A stretch of 64,000 nt of DNA, from contig OZ020616.1 in NCBI GenBank assembly GCA_963971575.1, positions 19,045,535-19,109,534 of the forward strand, written 5' to 3'. Below are positions 12,005 to 23,876 of this stretch, in pieces (the first letter of the stretch is position 1; each line of letters begins with the position of its first letter). The translations under genes and the position numbers were made by a program. Below the pieces are notes generated by a model, which saw nothing but the letters and a program-made list of their open reading frames with translations, did not search any database and was not told the DNA's origin. This DNA is from Liopterus haemorrhoidalis. Taxonomy: Eukaryota > Arthropoda > Insecta > Coleoptera > Dytiscidae.

Positions 12005-12977
12005 ATTGATGTGAAGTGTGAATTTTCACACATTTCTGGGTTTTGCAGGTATTTAGTAACTGAACGATGATTATTTGGGATGCCAAAACAAATTTTATGT
12101 CAAAATATTTTTTTATGAATTTTAATTCGAATGCCTAATACCATTATTTGAGTTTCTAAATCTATGCAGTATTTTTTTTACATAGCAAAGTTCATTAAGA
12201 TTTTGAAAATTGCACCTATGGCTTCCATTGGTTGCTTACATCATAAGTCCCGCCCTTTGATTTCGTCAAACATAGAATTACATTATAATTTCAACACTTT
12301 CCACTGGTTATTAAATTTACGCTTTTAAAAATTAAATGCACTATTTACCAAATATAACTAGAATTTTAACAAAATAGTTTAAACAAAATAAAAATGCAAA
12401 AAAAAAAATAAAAAATAAAATCAACAGGATTCGAACCCTAGTTCGCAAGTTAACTTATATTATTAAGCTCACGACGAATCCAACCACGCCACGAGAGTTA
12501 GTGTTGTGATATGTTACACAACGTATTAAATAGTTAACATATTTTAGTTAAAAACACAAAAAATGCGTTATTTTCCGAAAACATAATCTGATCAAAAATT
12601 CCTGTTGTACTATTCCGGTTCACACCAATGTACATTACTTAGAATTTTTTCAGATTTTTAGTTTAAACCATCTGGGCTACAGGGTGTGGGACAAAATTTT
12701 TTTTGCACAATTTTGGCAAAAATCGCATCAAAATAATTAATTCTGCAAAAATAAAATTTTGATCGTTAATCCACGTACTAAGGGCTTTCATTTGATACCC
12801 TACTCAGAATTAAAAAAAAATATTTTTTTTTTCGAAGAGCACATATTTGTTTATATTTTTAGAGGGATATGTTTTTTAGATGTTTTAGTATTTTTCCTAT
12901 GTGCGGGTCAACGAGTTGTATAAGCATGCCAAATTTCAACTCTCTAGGTTTAGCCGTTTGGCTACAATTTTGACCGA

Positions 12978-13011
<34 letters not shown>

Positions 13012-13062
13012 GACAAAATGACGGTATAAGGGTTTTTTGGTCATACCTACAAAACCCTAAAA
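12005..13062 (+). repeat. Family B repeat, near-complete copy
   Basis: A ~1-kb interspersed element. It starts GATGTGAAGTGTGAATTTTCACACA, with GGGTTTTGCAGGTAT just inside, and ends GGTCATACCTACAAAACCC, inverted relative to the start. Inside are a minus-strand tRNA-like B box (12427-12437), the conserved run CTGATCAAAAATTCCTGTTG, and a (GACA)n microsatellite (about 12975-13012) before the right end. It encodes no protein that I recognise. Confidence 0.75.
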
Positions 13063-13189
13063 AAGGTCCTCACTTCCAAAACACAATTTATGAGCAAAAA
13101 AAAGGTCCTTACTTCCAAAATACAAGTGAGTGGTGGCCACGCGCCCACTTGCCTAGATGCCATGCCGTTCCTAAGGCTCTGCCCAGGAC

Positions 13190-13336
13190 CCTGGGGCCCC
13201 AAGAACCCAGGTGCCCCAAGAACCCAGGGGCCCCAAGAACCCAGGGGCCCCAAGAACCCAGGGGCCCCAAGAACCCAGGGCCCCAAGAACCCAGGGGCCC
13301 AAGAACCCAGGGGCCCCAAGAACCCAGGGGCCCCGG
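13190..13336 (+). repeat. 17-bp GC-rich minisatellite
   Basis: About eight tandem units of CCCAGGGGCCCCAAGAA with few changes (one or two units have lost a base). It is strikingly GC-rich within AT-rich DNA. No unit contains a stop in any frame, so spurious Pro/Gly-rich frames appear on both strands; I do not consider them genes. Confidence 0.9.
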
Positions 13337-13385
13337 GAATTTTCCCCAGCTACCCCCCTCTCTTGTCGGGCCTGCGTACATATAA

Positions 13386-13890
13386 AAAATCAGCTGTGGC
13401 CACCTCAGGACCAACCGCCACCATAAAGTACTTGTATAAAATACATTATAGCAGCAGAGTAGAAATAACTTGGCCTAATATTTTCTAACAGAGATATTAT
13501 TTATCATGACCATGGAAACGTCACATATAAGTATAAAAAATTGAGACTTGAAAATTGAGACAAATTTTTCAAATTTTTTTCGTTTTATCAAAAAATGTCA
13601 AGTAAAAGTTGTTAGTTATTGCTTTTATAGCAACTTTTGTTCAATAAATTTTGTCGAAATATTTTTCTGTTGTGAAATATTCGCAAAAATATTAAAATCG
13701 ACACGAGTAAACTCCGAGACACTCGAAACACGAGTAGGCGGACAGACAGACCGACAGACATTATGCTAAAAATAGTCAAAATATTATGTAGGGACCTCAA
13801 TTTGTGGAGATCCATCGAAATCTCGAAATGTCAAAATCGGTATGATCACAATACCTCTCTTATATATGTTGGCGGTCGGTAAAAATAAGT
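13386..13890 (+). repeat. Family A repeat copy
   Basis: Runs from CAGCTGTGGCCACC to TTGGCGGTCGGTAAAAA. It includes CATGACCATGGAAACGT, a GACA/GACC run (about 13739-13760) and GGTATGATCACAATACCTC. Compared with the 62-kb copy it lacks the segment before the microsatellite, so it is an internally deleted copy. Confidence 0.8.
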
Positions 13891-16480
13891 AGTACACGAA
13901 AAGGCTCTATTAATTTTCCAACTATATAGTTTAACAATATCTTGATATTTGTTTAATACTAAGTAAACTACCTATTCTGGTTAAGCGACTTAAACTAAAA
14001 TATCGTTGGTAGCCCTTCTAATTGAATTATACCAAAAACAAATGGTGACTGGTGACCAACAGTGTACTAAATTTTAATTGCTTTTGGCAGCACCTTGGTA
14101 ATTGTTACTAAGTAAACTACCTGTTCTGGTTGAGCAATTTTAAGCAAATATTACTGGTAAGACCTTTAAATTAAATACATAACATTCATGAGAACTTCTA
14201 ATGGAGGTGCTACAGCCAGAAGCGTAACCAACATTTGTTGTTTGGGAGGGGGGAGGATTATTAAAATGGGCGTCAAAAATATAATTACATATGTATATGT
14301 ATACACATAAATAATATACATTTAGAATTATCATACAAAATATATATATTTTTGATTAATTAATATGGTAATGAAAAAATTATGTAACTTTTTTATTTGT
14401 GTGCTACACTTATTGTAATTTAAAATTAAATTTAAAAATTATAAGCATGAAAGTTTCATAATTAAAATTTAGTACTGGTAAATGTATAAAGGTAAACTAC
14501 TTCCTCTGGATAAGCGTTTTAAATCAAAACTGTCACTATTAAAATGTTAATACAAAGATTATTTTAAAAAATGCCTGCCAAATTATGAATATTCAAAATA
14601 TGTATTTGTGTATATATTGTGTTATCTTTTGGAAATTTTGAATGGTAATAACTTGACCTCTTTGCTTTTGTGTCAACATATTCATAATATTATCAGAAAT
14701 ATATCAAAAAATTGTGGTTTCTGAATCATTTACTTCCCAAAAATTTATATTAAGTTAAATAACATAATTCCAATTATTATAAAAGTTTAAATTTTACAAA
14801 ACTTATCAAAACTTTGATCAGCTGAACTACCGCCAGATATACAACCGTATTTAGAAGAAAAACTCCCCTTTTTTTAGGAAAATACGTACATATATTTATA
14901 CCTTGAGTTCAAAAAGAAATTACATACGGGTTGGCTATGAAAAATAAAATTAATGTCTATAGCAAGCTTTAGAATTAATTAACAGTCATCACTGTTGTTG
15001 TAGTCCAGGGCCGACTCAAGGGTACCTGGCGCCCCATACATATTTTTTTAAATAATTTTTTTAATATAATACTAAATATTTTGTCCTGTAAAAAACAGAA
15101 TTTACATCTTTGGTATAGTAACACAAAACATTGTTATAAAAAAATAACATATCGAAACCTAGGATTAGATCAAAATATACTTTTTACTATAAAGTAAGAA
15201 TCAAATAATCTCAAAAACAGCTCTAATGATTTTGATTAAAATTTTCCTTGGGGGGTAAAATAATCCGAGAAAGGTATTAGTGAGGGTTCCAACTTCGTCC
15301 ATGTCCCTCTAGGGGGCGTTATGGGGGAAGGCCATCATTTTTCACTCTCCGTGCAGTTTAAATTCATTACGTAGGCTAAACCTTAAGAGATATATCGATA
15401 TATTGTAGACAAAAATGTAGATCTTAAGTAGATCTAAAAAAAAAGTTCGTGAGAGCTTATACCTATCATACACCGGTATCGTGTTTTGGGCAATTTTCTG
15501 TTTTTAAACGTAAGAGTTTTTGTATTATGAAGTTTGTGCGTGCATAACATCGGAGTTTTATAGTGATGTATCAATTATTTTAGAATAACAAATTAGGGCA
15601 TTTCACGTAGAATCATAATGGTAAAAACTATTCATCACAGATTAATAATAACTGAGTTATCACAGTGTAAAGTGTACGCATGCACAGAAATGTTGTTGTA
15701 CATGTATGTCGTTATTTGGTGCGGAAGTTACCAATAGATGGCAGTGCTGAAAATTTCTGTATTTCCCGTTGTCTAATAGTTAATTGCAAATTATATTATC
15801 GTTTTATATATTTAACTTTAACGTTGTGGGCGTTATGTTCTACTTTCTTCGTTTTAAAGTAGTGAAATGCTGTAGCGAATCACGGGTACACCCACTAGTT
15901 TATTAAATAAAAATACATTTTCTGTGCGATAGACTAAAAATATATAAAACATATATATTTTTATTTGATGTTCAATTGTTTTCCCAATTTAATATTCTTA
16001 TTTGTAGAGTAGAATATTTCCTTATTTAACCTTCGTATCTCTTATAAGAAAGAAGCTAGCAATGCTTAAACAGTTCCCAAAAACACCCGGTACAATATAT
16101 ATTTGTAAAAAGATAAACTGGTATTTGTATTATAATTACACTAGGCAACAAAATTGAACTTTTTTTATAACATGAGTAAGATTAACTGTATTAGGATAAA
16201 CAAAGCCTACTATTCACGAAAATGTCAGTAAAAAGTTTGTAGCACCCTCAGATTTTTAGTTATTCTACTTTGAAGAATTTGCGTTATTATCAGTGTAACT
16301 GTTGCAAGGAATCATTTTAAAACTATATATACAACAGTATTAATGAAACTAAATTTTTATTGTGTAAAAAAACAATACTGAAAACTTTGACAAAATTTAA
16401 ATCATGAAAAAAAAATTTAGATAAAAAGTTATTTTTTTTTTCTTCTATGAACGGTATCATCTACCCTCTACAAAAAAACA
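13890..16480. other. Non-coding DNA with repeat fragments
   Basis: No gene supported. It contains recurrences of the AAGTAAACTACC motif (13965, 14107, 14490). A hAT-like end (CAGGGCCGACTCAAGGGTACC, near 15006) also occurs near 33297. The rest is AT-rich. Confidence 0.4.
15871..15898 (+). repeat. Helitron 3' terminus (diverged)
   Basis: TGTAGCGAATCACGGGTACACCCACTAG followed by T matches the Helitron ends at 2859 and 6654 at most positions and finishes in CTAG|T. The upstream boundary of the element was not found. Confidence 0.6.
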
Positions 16481-16485
16481 GAACT

Positions 16486-18010
16486 AGTCTCCCATCATGG
16501 TTGAACCCCACATTCCCTGGTAACGATATTCAAGTGTATTTATATCCAGGTGAAACCTTTGCTCGTCACTTTAAATTTAAATCTTAATCTCGCACTAAAT
16601 CGTTTAGTTCAGTTTGAGTTGTCAGATGTGGTTCGGCACTGCTTCGAAATCCAGATCGGAAGAACTCGATGAACCTACTATGTGCTCTTTTACCATTTCA
16701 TCAAATAAATTTAGAAACTGTTCCCAATCAAAAGGTGGTTTAGGAACTGGAATGTCAGTCCCATGTAACACTGGTTTCATAACAGAAGGAATGTCAGGAT
16801 ATTCAATTTTATTTTTGTTTCTTCTTGAGAATCCAGAAATTTTCGTCATACAAAAGTAACAGTCTGTAGAGTGATTTTTAGGTTTACGCCGGTAACCAGA
16901 CAACTAACCAGGCCGTTCACAATTGGGACTTTTCACAACTGGGGCCATTTACAACTGAGGCGAAGGACAATTCGGGCCGTACACAATTGGGGCTTTTGAC
17001 AACTGGGGCCATAACTATAAGAGCTAGAGTCTTCATTTGTTTAAAATAAAAAATAATTATTTTACGAATTGGATTAAGTAAATTTGCGTGTTTTTTTGAA
17101 AAAAAATATTTTAATGGTTTGATTAAGCACATTTTGATGCTAATTAGAATAAATTAAAAAAAATTATTTTAAGGGTTGGCTTAATGTAAATTTTCGTGTT
17201 CATTTGATTAAAAAGAAATTGTATTTTAAGGGTTAGATTAAGTAAAATTTAGTGCTCTTTTGACTAAATAAATAAAAAATGTATTTTCAGTAAATTTAAG
17301 TGTTCTTTTGAATAAATAAATAAAAAATGTATTTAATTTTAGAATTAAATATTTTGTAACTAAATTTAATTATAATATGAGTCAACTACGAAAAAATCAG
17401 TTATTTTTTATTTGACTATTTGATTTTCCTAGTTTTTTTTTTTTATGTATGATTTAAACCTTAAAATACATTTTTTTTTATTTGTTCTAATTCCCACCAA
17501 AATGTACTTAATCAAACCATTAAAATATTTTTTTTTTTTTCAAAAGAACACCCAATTTAATTTATGCCAACTTGTAAGATAATTATTTTTTATTTTAAAC
17601 AAAAGAAGACTCTAGTTCTTATAGTTATGGCCCCAGTTGTCAAAAGTCCCAATAGTTTACGGCCCGAATTGTCCATCGCCCCAGTTGTTAATGGCCCCAG
17701 TTGTGAAAAGCCCCAATTGTGTACGGCTGGAATTGTCCATTGCCCCAGTTGTTAATGGCCCCAGTTGTGAAAAGCCCCAATTGTGTACGGCCCGAATTGT
17801 CCATCGCCCCAGTTGTTAATGGCCCCAGTTGTGAAAATCCCCAATTGTGAACGGCCCCAGTTGTCATGGAACCGTTTACACCATATCATTGGTACGCTAA
17901 ATGGCATAGTATTTTTCTTTCCCTTCAACCACTGAATTAAATTAACATAGCACAATATACAGCATATACATATGTGGCGCCCAGGTTTTATCTTGGTCTC
18001 CAACATGGCA
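16486..18010 (-). pseudogene. Decayed CYFC-motif protein gene, split by a foldback element
   Basis: Two minus-strand pieces on either side of the element at 16891-17873 read as parts of one protein family that I know as multi-copy 'uncharacterized' genes in many animals. The upstream piece (about 18010-17878) contains WLKGKKNTMPFSVPMIW. The downstream piece (16903-16622) reads RRKPKNHSTDCYFCM, then YPDIPSVMKPV and DIPVPKPP. Further on, at about 16575-16490, FHLDINTLEYRYQGMWG and MMGD precede a stop where the family usually continues DYCW. Several stops separate these blocks. Paired cysteines (CICC, CYFC) suggest a zinc-binding fold, but function is unknown. The insertion has duplicated 9 bp of the gene. 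It could be a transposon-borne gene or a processed or old duplicate. Confidence 0.6.
16891..17873. mobile_element. Mutator/foldback-like element, copy 1
   Basis: Long inverted arms of short motifs (GGCCCCAGTTGT, GCCCCAATTGTG, GGCCCGAATTGTCC) flank an AT-rich centre. Outer ends are GGTAACCAGACAAC (left) and GTTGTCATGGAACC (right). Nine-bp flanks GTTTACGCC and GTTTACACC match at 8 of 9 positions. Foldback ends plus a 9-bp duplication point to the Mutator superfamily; no transposase is present. Confidence 0.75.
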
Positions 18011-18029
18011 GCCAAAATAATTATAATAA

Positions 18030-18910
18030 ATTTGTTTTACTACATTTGTTATGATTCTACGTTGTGTTTTTGTCTTAAATTGACCACAGACATAACAAAA
18101 ATGTCTGGAAAATTAATATAGCCACGATGGTATCCCTTCATTGTAATTATATAACACTAAACTATTACACACTACTTTTCGCACTTGTGTTACGAAACTG
18201 CGATTAAAATACTACAAGGTCATAAGAAAAACGAAAACAATAAACCTTTACCGTTTCCAACTATGCCCTCTGTTTGCAGTCACGAACGCCAAAATTCAAA
18301 TAATTACGTTTAAATTTGTTTCATGAATAAATAAAAAATGTGGCCTCGTAGAAAATTTTTGAGTTCAGATTTAGAATCAGGGTATTGGAGTTAACTTAAA
18401 ATCATTGTTTTCATACATGTTAAGGCCACCATTTGGACGATTTAATTTTTAAAACTTAAAATAAAAAATACTTTTATATCTACATTTGGAAAATAAAAAG
18501 TTTTTGGTGATACCTCGTACCATTTTTTTTTTTCAATCCCCCTTTGAAATGTGGGAGTTATTTCTGCCGCACCCTGTATTAGGTATTAGGTCCTGTGAAA
18601 TTAATGGGCAAATGGGGGTCCGCTCACGTTAAAATTTGGGAAACACTGTTCTAGGTCAGAGATCCAGAATTTCTTAAATAAATTGCACGTCTGAGAAAAT
18701 GAACTTGAACTTTGCTGTACGGATGACCTTATCGATAATTACAATGCATTGTATTTATCGTAAAAATAAATTCTTATTTTACTTTCATTCAAAGTTTGAA
18801 ATATGGTAGATAAGAAATAACGAAATAATAAAAGTAATGAATAATAATAAATTATAATAAATTTATGAATCTGATTATTTTGTTATTTTTATTTTGAGAT
18901 TTTCTGATTA
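18030..18910. other. Non-coding DNA
   Basis: AT-rich, no gene or confident element; only scattered short repeats such as AAATAAAAAATG. Confidence 0.4.
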
Positions 18911-18914
18911 TTTT

Positions 18915-19143
18915 TAGGGTTTTGTAGGTATGATCAAAAAATCCTTATACCGTCACTCATGTGTATGTCTGTCTGTATATCTGTCTGTCTGTCTGTCTGT
19001 TCGGTACAAATTGTGCCGAATCGGATGAACGTAGAAAGTTGAAGTTTTTCATGCAACTCTTTGACCGACGTATAGAAAAACTGTTTAGATTTAAAAAAAC
19101 ACATAGCGATGTTTTCAAAGCAATTGCAAGCCTGTAGCCGCAA
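18915..19143 (-). repeat. Family B end fragment
   Basis: Reverse-orientation family B end: AGGGTTTTGTAGGTATGATC, ATACCGTCACTCATG, a (CTGT)n run (18962-19000), then the CGGATGAACGTAGAAAGTTGAA segment. A separate family B start lies at about 19325-19400 (GACGTGAAGTGTGAATTTTC). Confidence 0.65.
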
Positions 19144-19977
19144 GCACTAAACCGTTTGCTACTGCTGTTTGACCGCTATGCAAGGGCATGGACGTGAGGT
19201 CAACTTCTGCCTATGTCAAATAATTTACATATTTACATATAGTTAATATTTATACAAATTACAGGTTCTGCTTAGCCGTTCGTAACCATCTATAAACTGT
19301 AGGTGCCTTTGAATGTACACTAAAAAATTGACGTGAAGTGTGAATTTTCACACATTTCAGGGCTTTGTAGGTATTTAGTCAGTGAATGATGATTATTAGA
19401 ATGCCAAACGATGAATATCTGTCACTACGTAACACAATTACAAGTGTTGGTTTTAAATCTTTTAAATCAATAGGCACGACAAGAAGGTTGTAGTTAGATT
19501 TTTTCTACCGTGTATCATATATCTCTAATAATACCATAATATATATTTTAACGCATTTTTTTTTTTTTTTTTTTGTATAATTCCAAAAATATCTTTCAAA
19601 TTCAGACCTTGCAACATTGTGAGCGATCTTTTGTCAAAAAGAGTATAACGGCTACAGAGACATTGTTTATATTGCGACTATATGAAAAACTAACAGATTC
19701 TCTACTAGAAATGTAATCCCAGCAACCGGCCAATTATATATTTATTTTCCTAGTTGATATTTGCTAAATAATATCTTAATACTTGGCAAAATTTAATCTA
19801 AATGAAATGTTTTTAAAAAATCAATTACCGTTCGTTAATCTGCACTGAAAAACATTTTGATAGCCAAAATTTATTCATAAAATTGAGTGGCAGTATTGGA
19901 AGTACAGGATATCAAGGACAATTTCAAATTTTTAAATGGGAATGTATGTCATATTGGATATTTTTGGAGAGAGCTTT

Positions 19978-20777
19978 TGAATGGCACGAGTTGATCAACT
20001 TTTTGTAAAAATCGGTTGACTAGAAATGGGAGTTTACTCGTGTCGATTTTTGCTATAATCGATTTTTGCGAATATTTAGCAACATAAAAATATTTCGAAA
20101 AAATTTATTTAACAATAGTTGCTATAAATGCAATAACTAATAACTTTTATTTGAGACATTTTTTGATAAAACGAATTTTTTTTTTTTTTTGTTCTTTATT
20201 GATAATATTTACAACTAACCAAAGAGGTTAACCAGTAAATTTAATAACTACTAATAACATGTGTGGAGTTGTCACTCAATAGTGAACCTCCAGTATATAA
20301 TAATTATAATACAAAATTTAGTACAAATAAAATATTTATAAAAATAATAAAAAAACAGTAAATATTGTCACTCGGCAAGTTCCAAGGGTTTAACGCGTTG
20401 TAGTCTACGAATGTCACTGGAATTGTCTAACAAATTTAAGGCGAGTACAATTGTGTGATAATTTAGACGAATAATATGTTTAGAAGCAAACTTTTTAATT
20501 TCTTCCTTAACACATTTAATTTTTAAGTCATTATGTAATGTCATGTTATTCACATACCAAGGAGTACCTGCAATAGTACGCAAAGCTTTGAAACGAAAAA
20601 TTTGAAAAAATTATTTTTTCATACTTATGTAAATGTAACGTTTCCATGGTCATGATAAATAATATCTCTGTTAGAAAATATTAGGCCGAGTTATTTCTAC
20701 TCTGCTGCTAGTATGTATTTTATACAAGTACTTTGTGATGGCGGTCGGTCCTGTGGTGGCCACAGCTGATTTTTTTA
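19978..20777 (-). repeat. Family A repeat copy interrupted by a LINE
   Basis: Reverse-strand family A from GGCACGAGTTGATCAAC to GGCCACAGCTGA. The microsatellite-bearing end is missing. It is interrupted at 20176-20590 by a truncated jockey-like LINE. Confidence 0.75.
20176..20590 (-). mobile_element. 5'-truncated jockey-like LINE, 3' tail only
   Basis: Begins (plus strand) with a 15-T run, the poly-A tail of a minus-strand insertion. The short frame at 20583-20368 reads GTPWYVNNMTLHNDLKI, then VKEEIKKFASKH and RRLQRVKPLEL, the C-terminal tail typical of jockey-group LINE ORF2. AAACGAA occurs on both sides (ending 20175 and starting 20591), a plausible target duplication inside family A. It is a dead-on-arrival copy. 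Confidence 0.7.
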
Positions 20778-21044
20778 ATGTAAATTTTGTTCATTATCCT
20801 TGTAATTTTGTTCTTTATCCTTGGTTTTTTTTTTTATTATTTTTATTTTATTTTCTGTTTGTAATATGAAATATTTAATAACATATTATATTATTGCTGT
20901 TATTAGTTAGAGTCACGATAGCATTATAATTAATATAATAAAATGTACAATTCAACTTATATATATGTATAGAGGCACATTTTGGACTTCGGTCTGTTGT
21001 GCTGTTATTTCTAATAAATTTAAAAAAATAAAATTAAACTTTAA

Positions 21045-21303
21045 GGCCCGGTTTTTCCACCTTCAGATAAAGTTCCAGGTAACTATCTGATAGATAAGGT
21101 TATTTGTAACTTCATCTGCTGAGTAAATGTCATCCCTTCTTTCTATACAAATGTATCTATCGGATAGTTATCTAACGTATAATGAGACTGACGTATTGGA
21201 TTCACTGACTGGTATTGACATTTATTCAGCAGATGAAGTTACAAATAACCTTATCTGTCGGATAGTTACCTGGAACTTTATCTGAAGGTGGGAAGACCGG
21301 GCC
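21045..21303. mobile_element. PIF/Harbinger-like MITE, copy 1 (259 bp)
   Basis: Perfect-looking ends GGCCCGG / CCGGGCC within long inverted arms (TTCAGATAAAGTTCCAGGTA near one end, inverted near the other). It is flanked by TAA on both sides (21042-21044, 21304-21306). The 3-bp TWA duplication and long TIRs fit PIF/Harbinger MITEs. A same-length copy is at 51284. Confidence 0.75.
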
Positions 21304-21627
21304 TAAATGTAAGATATTTATAAATAAGGATAAAATTTATATCTTGCAAGATTGAGCGTATTTATATTATATTTAAATATTTGGATCTGTTATGAATCCG
21401 CGGCCCCCCGACAAAGCTTTCACGGCTCCCTGGTTGAGAAACGCTGTTGTATACAATACTTTCTCTACGGTCGTTCAAAAGGCTTCGAGAAACGAATGAA
21501 AAAATCATTATTTTTTGACATTTCAGTCTTTTGAATAGTCGTTGAAAAAGTATTGCATACAGATAAGGAAAAAAGTGCACTATCTTCTTGCATAAATAGC
21601 TATTTAATTAACCTACACTTAATGCGA

Positions 21628-21630
<3 letters not shown>

Positions 21631-21691
<61 letters not shown>
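21631..21691. repeat. (AT)n microsatellite
   Basis: About 30 uninterrupted AT units, just upstream of a family B copy. Confidence 0.97.
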
Positions 21692-21694
<3 letters not shown>

Positions 21695-21734
21695 TCAGTA
21701 TTATTCATACATTGATTCACCGAATGTATAAGGA

Positions 21735-22733
21735 AAAAATTTATGTGAAGAGTGAATTCACACATTTCGCAGGTATTTAGTAAGTGAATGATAATTATTT
21801 GGGATGCCAAAACAAATTTTATGTTAAAATATTTTTTTGTTAATTTTAATTCGCATGCCTAGTACCATTATTTAGGTTTCTAAATATGTGCAGTATTTTT
21901 TTTATAATTATATAGTAAGTTTCATTAAGATTTTCAAAATTGCGCCAATGGCTTCCATTGGTTGTTTTAAGTCATAACTCCGCCCTTCTGATTTCGTGTA
22001 AATATCAACAATTTCCACTGGTTATTAAATTTACGCTTTTTAAAATTAAATGCAACATTTACCCAAATATAACTAGAATTTTGAAAAAATAATTTAAACA
22101 AAATGAAATGCAAAAAAAAAACAGAAAAATTGACTCGAGATCGGATCGAACCCTAGTTTGGAAATAAGAACGCGAGAGCGCTAACCATTACACTATCAAA
22201 GCATGCTGGGTTACTGAGTTACATAAGTTATTAAATATTTTACCAAGCAAAAACACAAAAAATGCGTTATTTTCCGAAAACATAATTTGATCAAAAATTC
22301 CTGTTGTACTATTCCCGTTCACACAAATGTACATTAATTAGAATTTTTTCAGATTTTTAGTTTAAACCATCTAGGCTACAGGGTGTGGGACAATAATTTT
22401 TTGCACAATTTTGGCAAAAATAATTTATTTTGCAAAAATAAAATTTTGACTGTTAATCCACGTACTAAGAGCTTTCATTTGATACCATACTCAGAATTTT
22501 TTTAAATTAATGTTTTTTTTTCGTTTAGCACATATTTGTTTATATTTTTAGGGGGATATCTTTTTTAGATGTTTTAGTATTTTTCCTAAGTGCGGGTCAA
22601 AGAGTTGTATAAGCATGCCAAATTTCAACTCTTTAGGTATAGCCGTTTGGCTACAATTTTTACCGAACAGACAGACAGACGACAAAATGACGGTAAAAGG
22701 GGTTTTTGGTCATACCTACAAAACCTAAAAAAA
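21735..22733 (+). repeat. Family B repeat, near-complete copy
   Basis: Starts TTTATGTGAAGAGTGAATTC and ends GGTCATACCTACAAAACC. The internal minus-strand tRNA-like module is clearer than at 12.4 kb: a GGATCGAACC B box at 22143-22152 and GCGCTAACCATTACACTATC at about 22177-22196 read in reverse as a D/anticodon-arm relic. The GACA run is short here (22666-22680). Confidence 0.75.
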
Positions 22734-23357
22734 TAGTTTTTTCTAAATTCCTTGCATGGCGCCCCCTTTTACTAGAAGCCTGAAGCACCGCCCAGTAAAT
22801 AAAACTAGTTTTTGCTAGATTTAATTAAAGGTCACAAAACTTATTACAGAAATGAATATTATTTTAATTAAAACTATTTTGATATTGTAATAGGCTATAA
22901 ATTTTTTCTTCGATTCGGCGCCCGTTTTTAGCCGCCCCTGCAAATGAGAATAACATTATTTTTTGACATTTCATACCAATTTAATTAGTAAACTGAAATG
23001 TTAAATAATAATAATATTCTGTTTTGTTTTTTTACAACTTTTTGAATGGTCGTTGAAAAACTATTGCATGCACATAAGGAAAAAAGTGCATTATTTTGTT
23101 CATAAATAGCTATTTAGTTAACCTACACTTAATGCAAAACACATATATTTTTATTTTCATTCAGTATTATTCATACATTGATTCACAGAATGTATAAGGA
23201 AAAAAGTATAAAACCTATAGCTTATTACTGTCATTAATATATAGCATATCATTATTAGATTATTTTTAGGGTTTTGTAGGTATGACCAAAAAACCCTTAT
23301 ACCGTCATTTTGTCGTCTGTCTGTGTGTATGTCTGTCTGTCTGTCTGTCTGTCTGCC

Positions 23358-23400
<43 letters not shown>

Positions 23401-23876
23401 TCGGTAAAAATTGTAGCCAAACGGCTAAACCTAGAAAGTTGAAATTTGGCATGCTTATACAACTCTTCACTCAAAAACATATCCCCCTAAAAATATAAAC
23501 AAATACGTATGTCCTCATCGATAAAAAAATATATTTTTTTAAAATTCTGTGTAGGGTATTAAATGAAAGCCCTTAGTACGTGGATTAACGGTCAAAATTT
23601 TATTTTTGCAAAATTAATTATTTTGAAGCTATTTTTGCCAAAATTGTGCAAAAAATTTTTGTCCCACATCCTGTAGATGGTTTAAATTAAAAATCTGAAA
23701 AAATTCTAAGTAATGTACATTGTTGTGAACCGGAATAGTACAACAGGAATTTTTGATCAGATTATGTTTTCGGAAAATAACGCATTTTTTTGTGTTTTTA
23801 ACTCAAATATATTAAATATTTAATTCGCTATATAACACAGTAGATAAGTAAGTGCTGGTTCGTCGTTGGTTTTTGT

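Noticed and set aside
12427..12500. Possible minus-strand tRNA gene
   Set aside because: Only a B box and loose arm similarity; no acceptor stem pairing seen, and it sits at a constant place in a multi-copy repeat.
13090..13488. Collagen-like Pro/Gly-rich open frames on both strands
   Set aside because: Produced by a stop-free 17-bp minisatellite; all registers are open, so openness is not evidence of coding.
22140..22205. Possible minus-strand tRNA gene
   Set aside because: Better A/B-box resemblance, but no convincing cloverleaf, and it lies within a family B copy; treated as a tRNA-derived relic.
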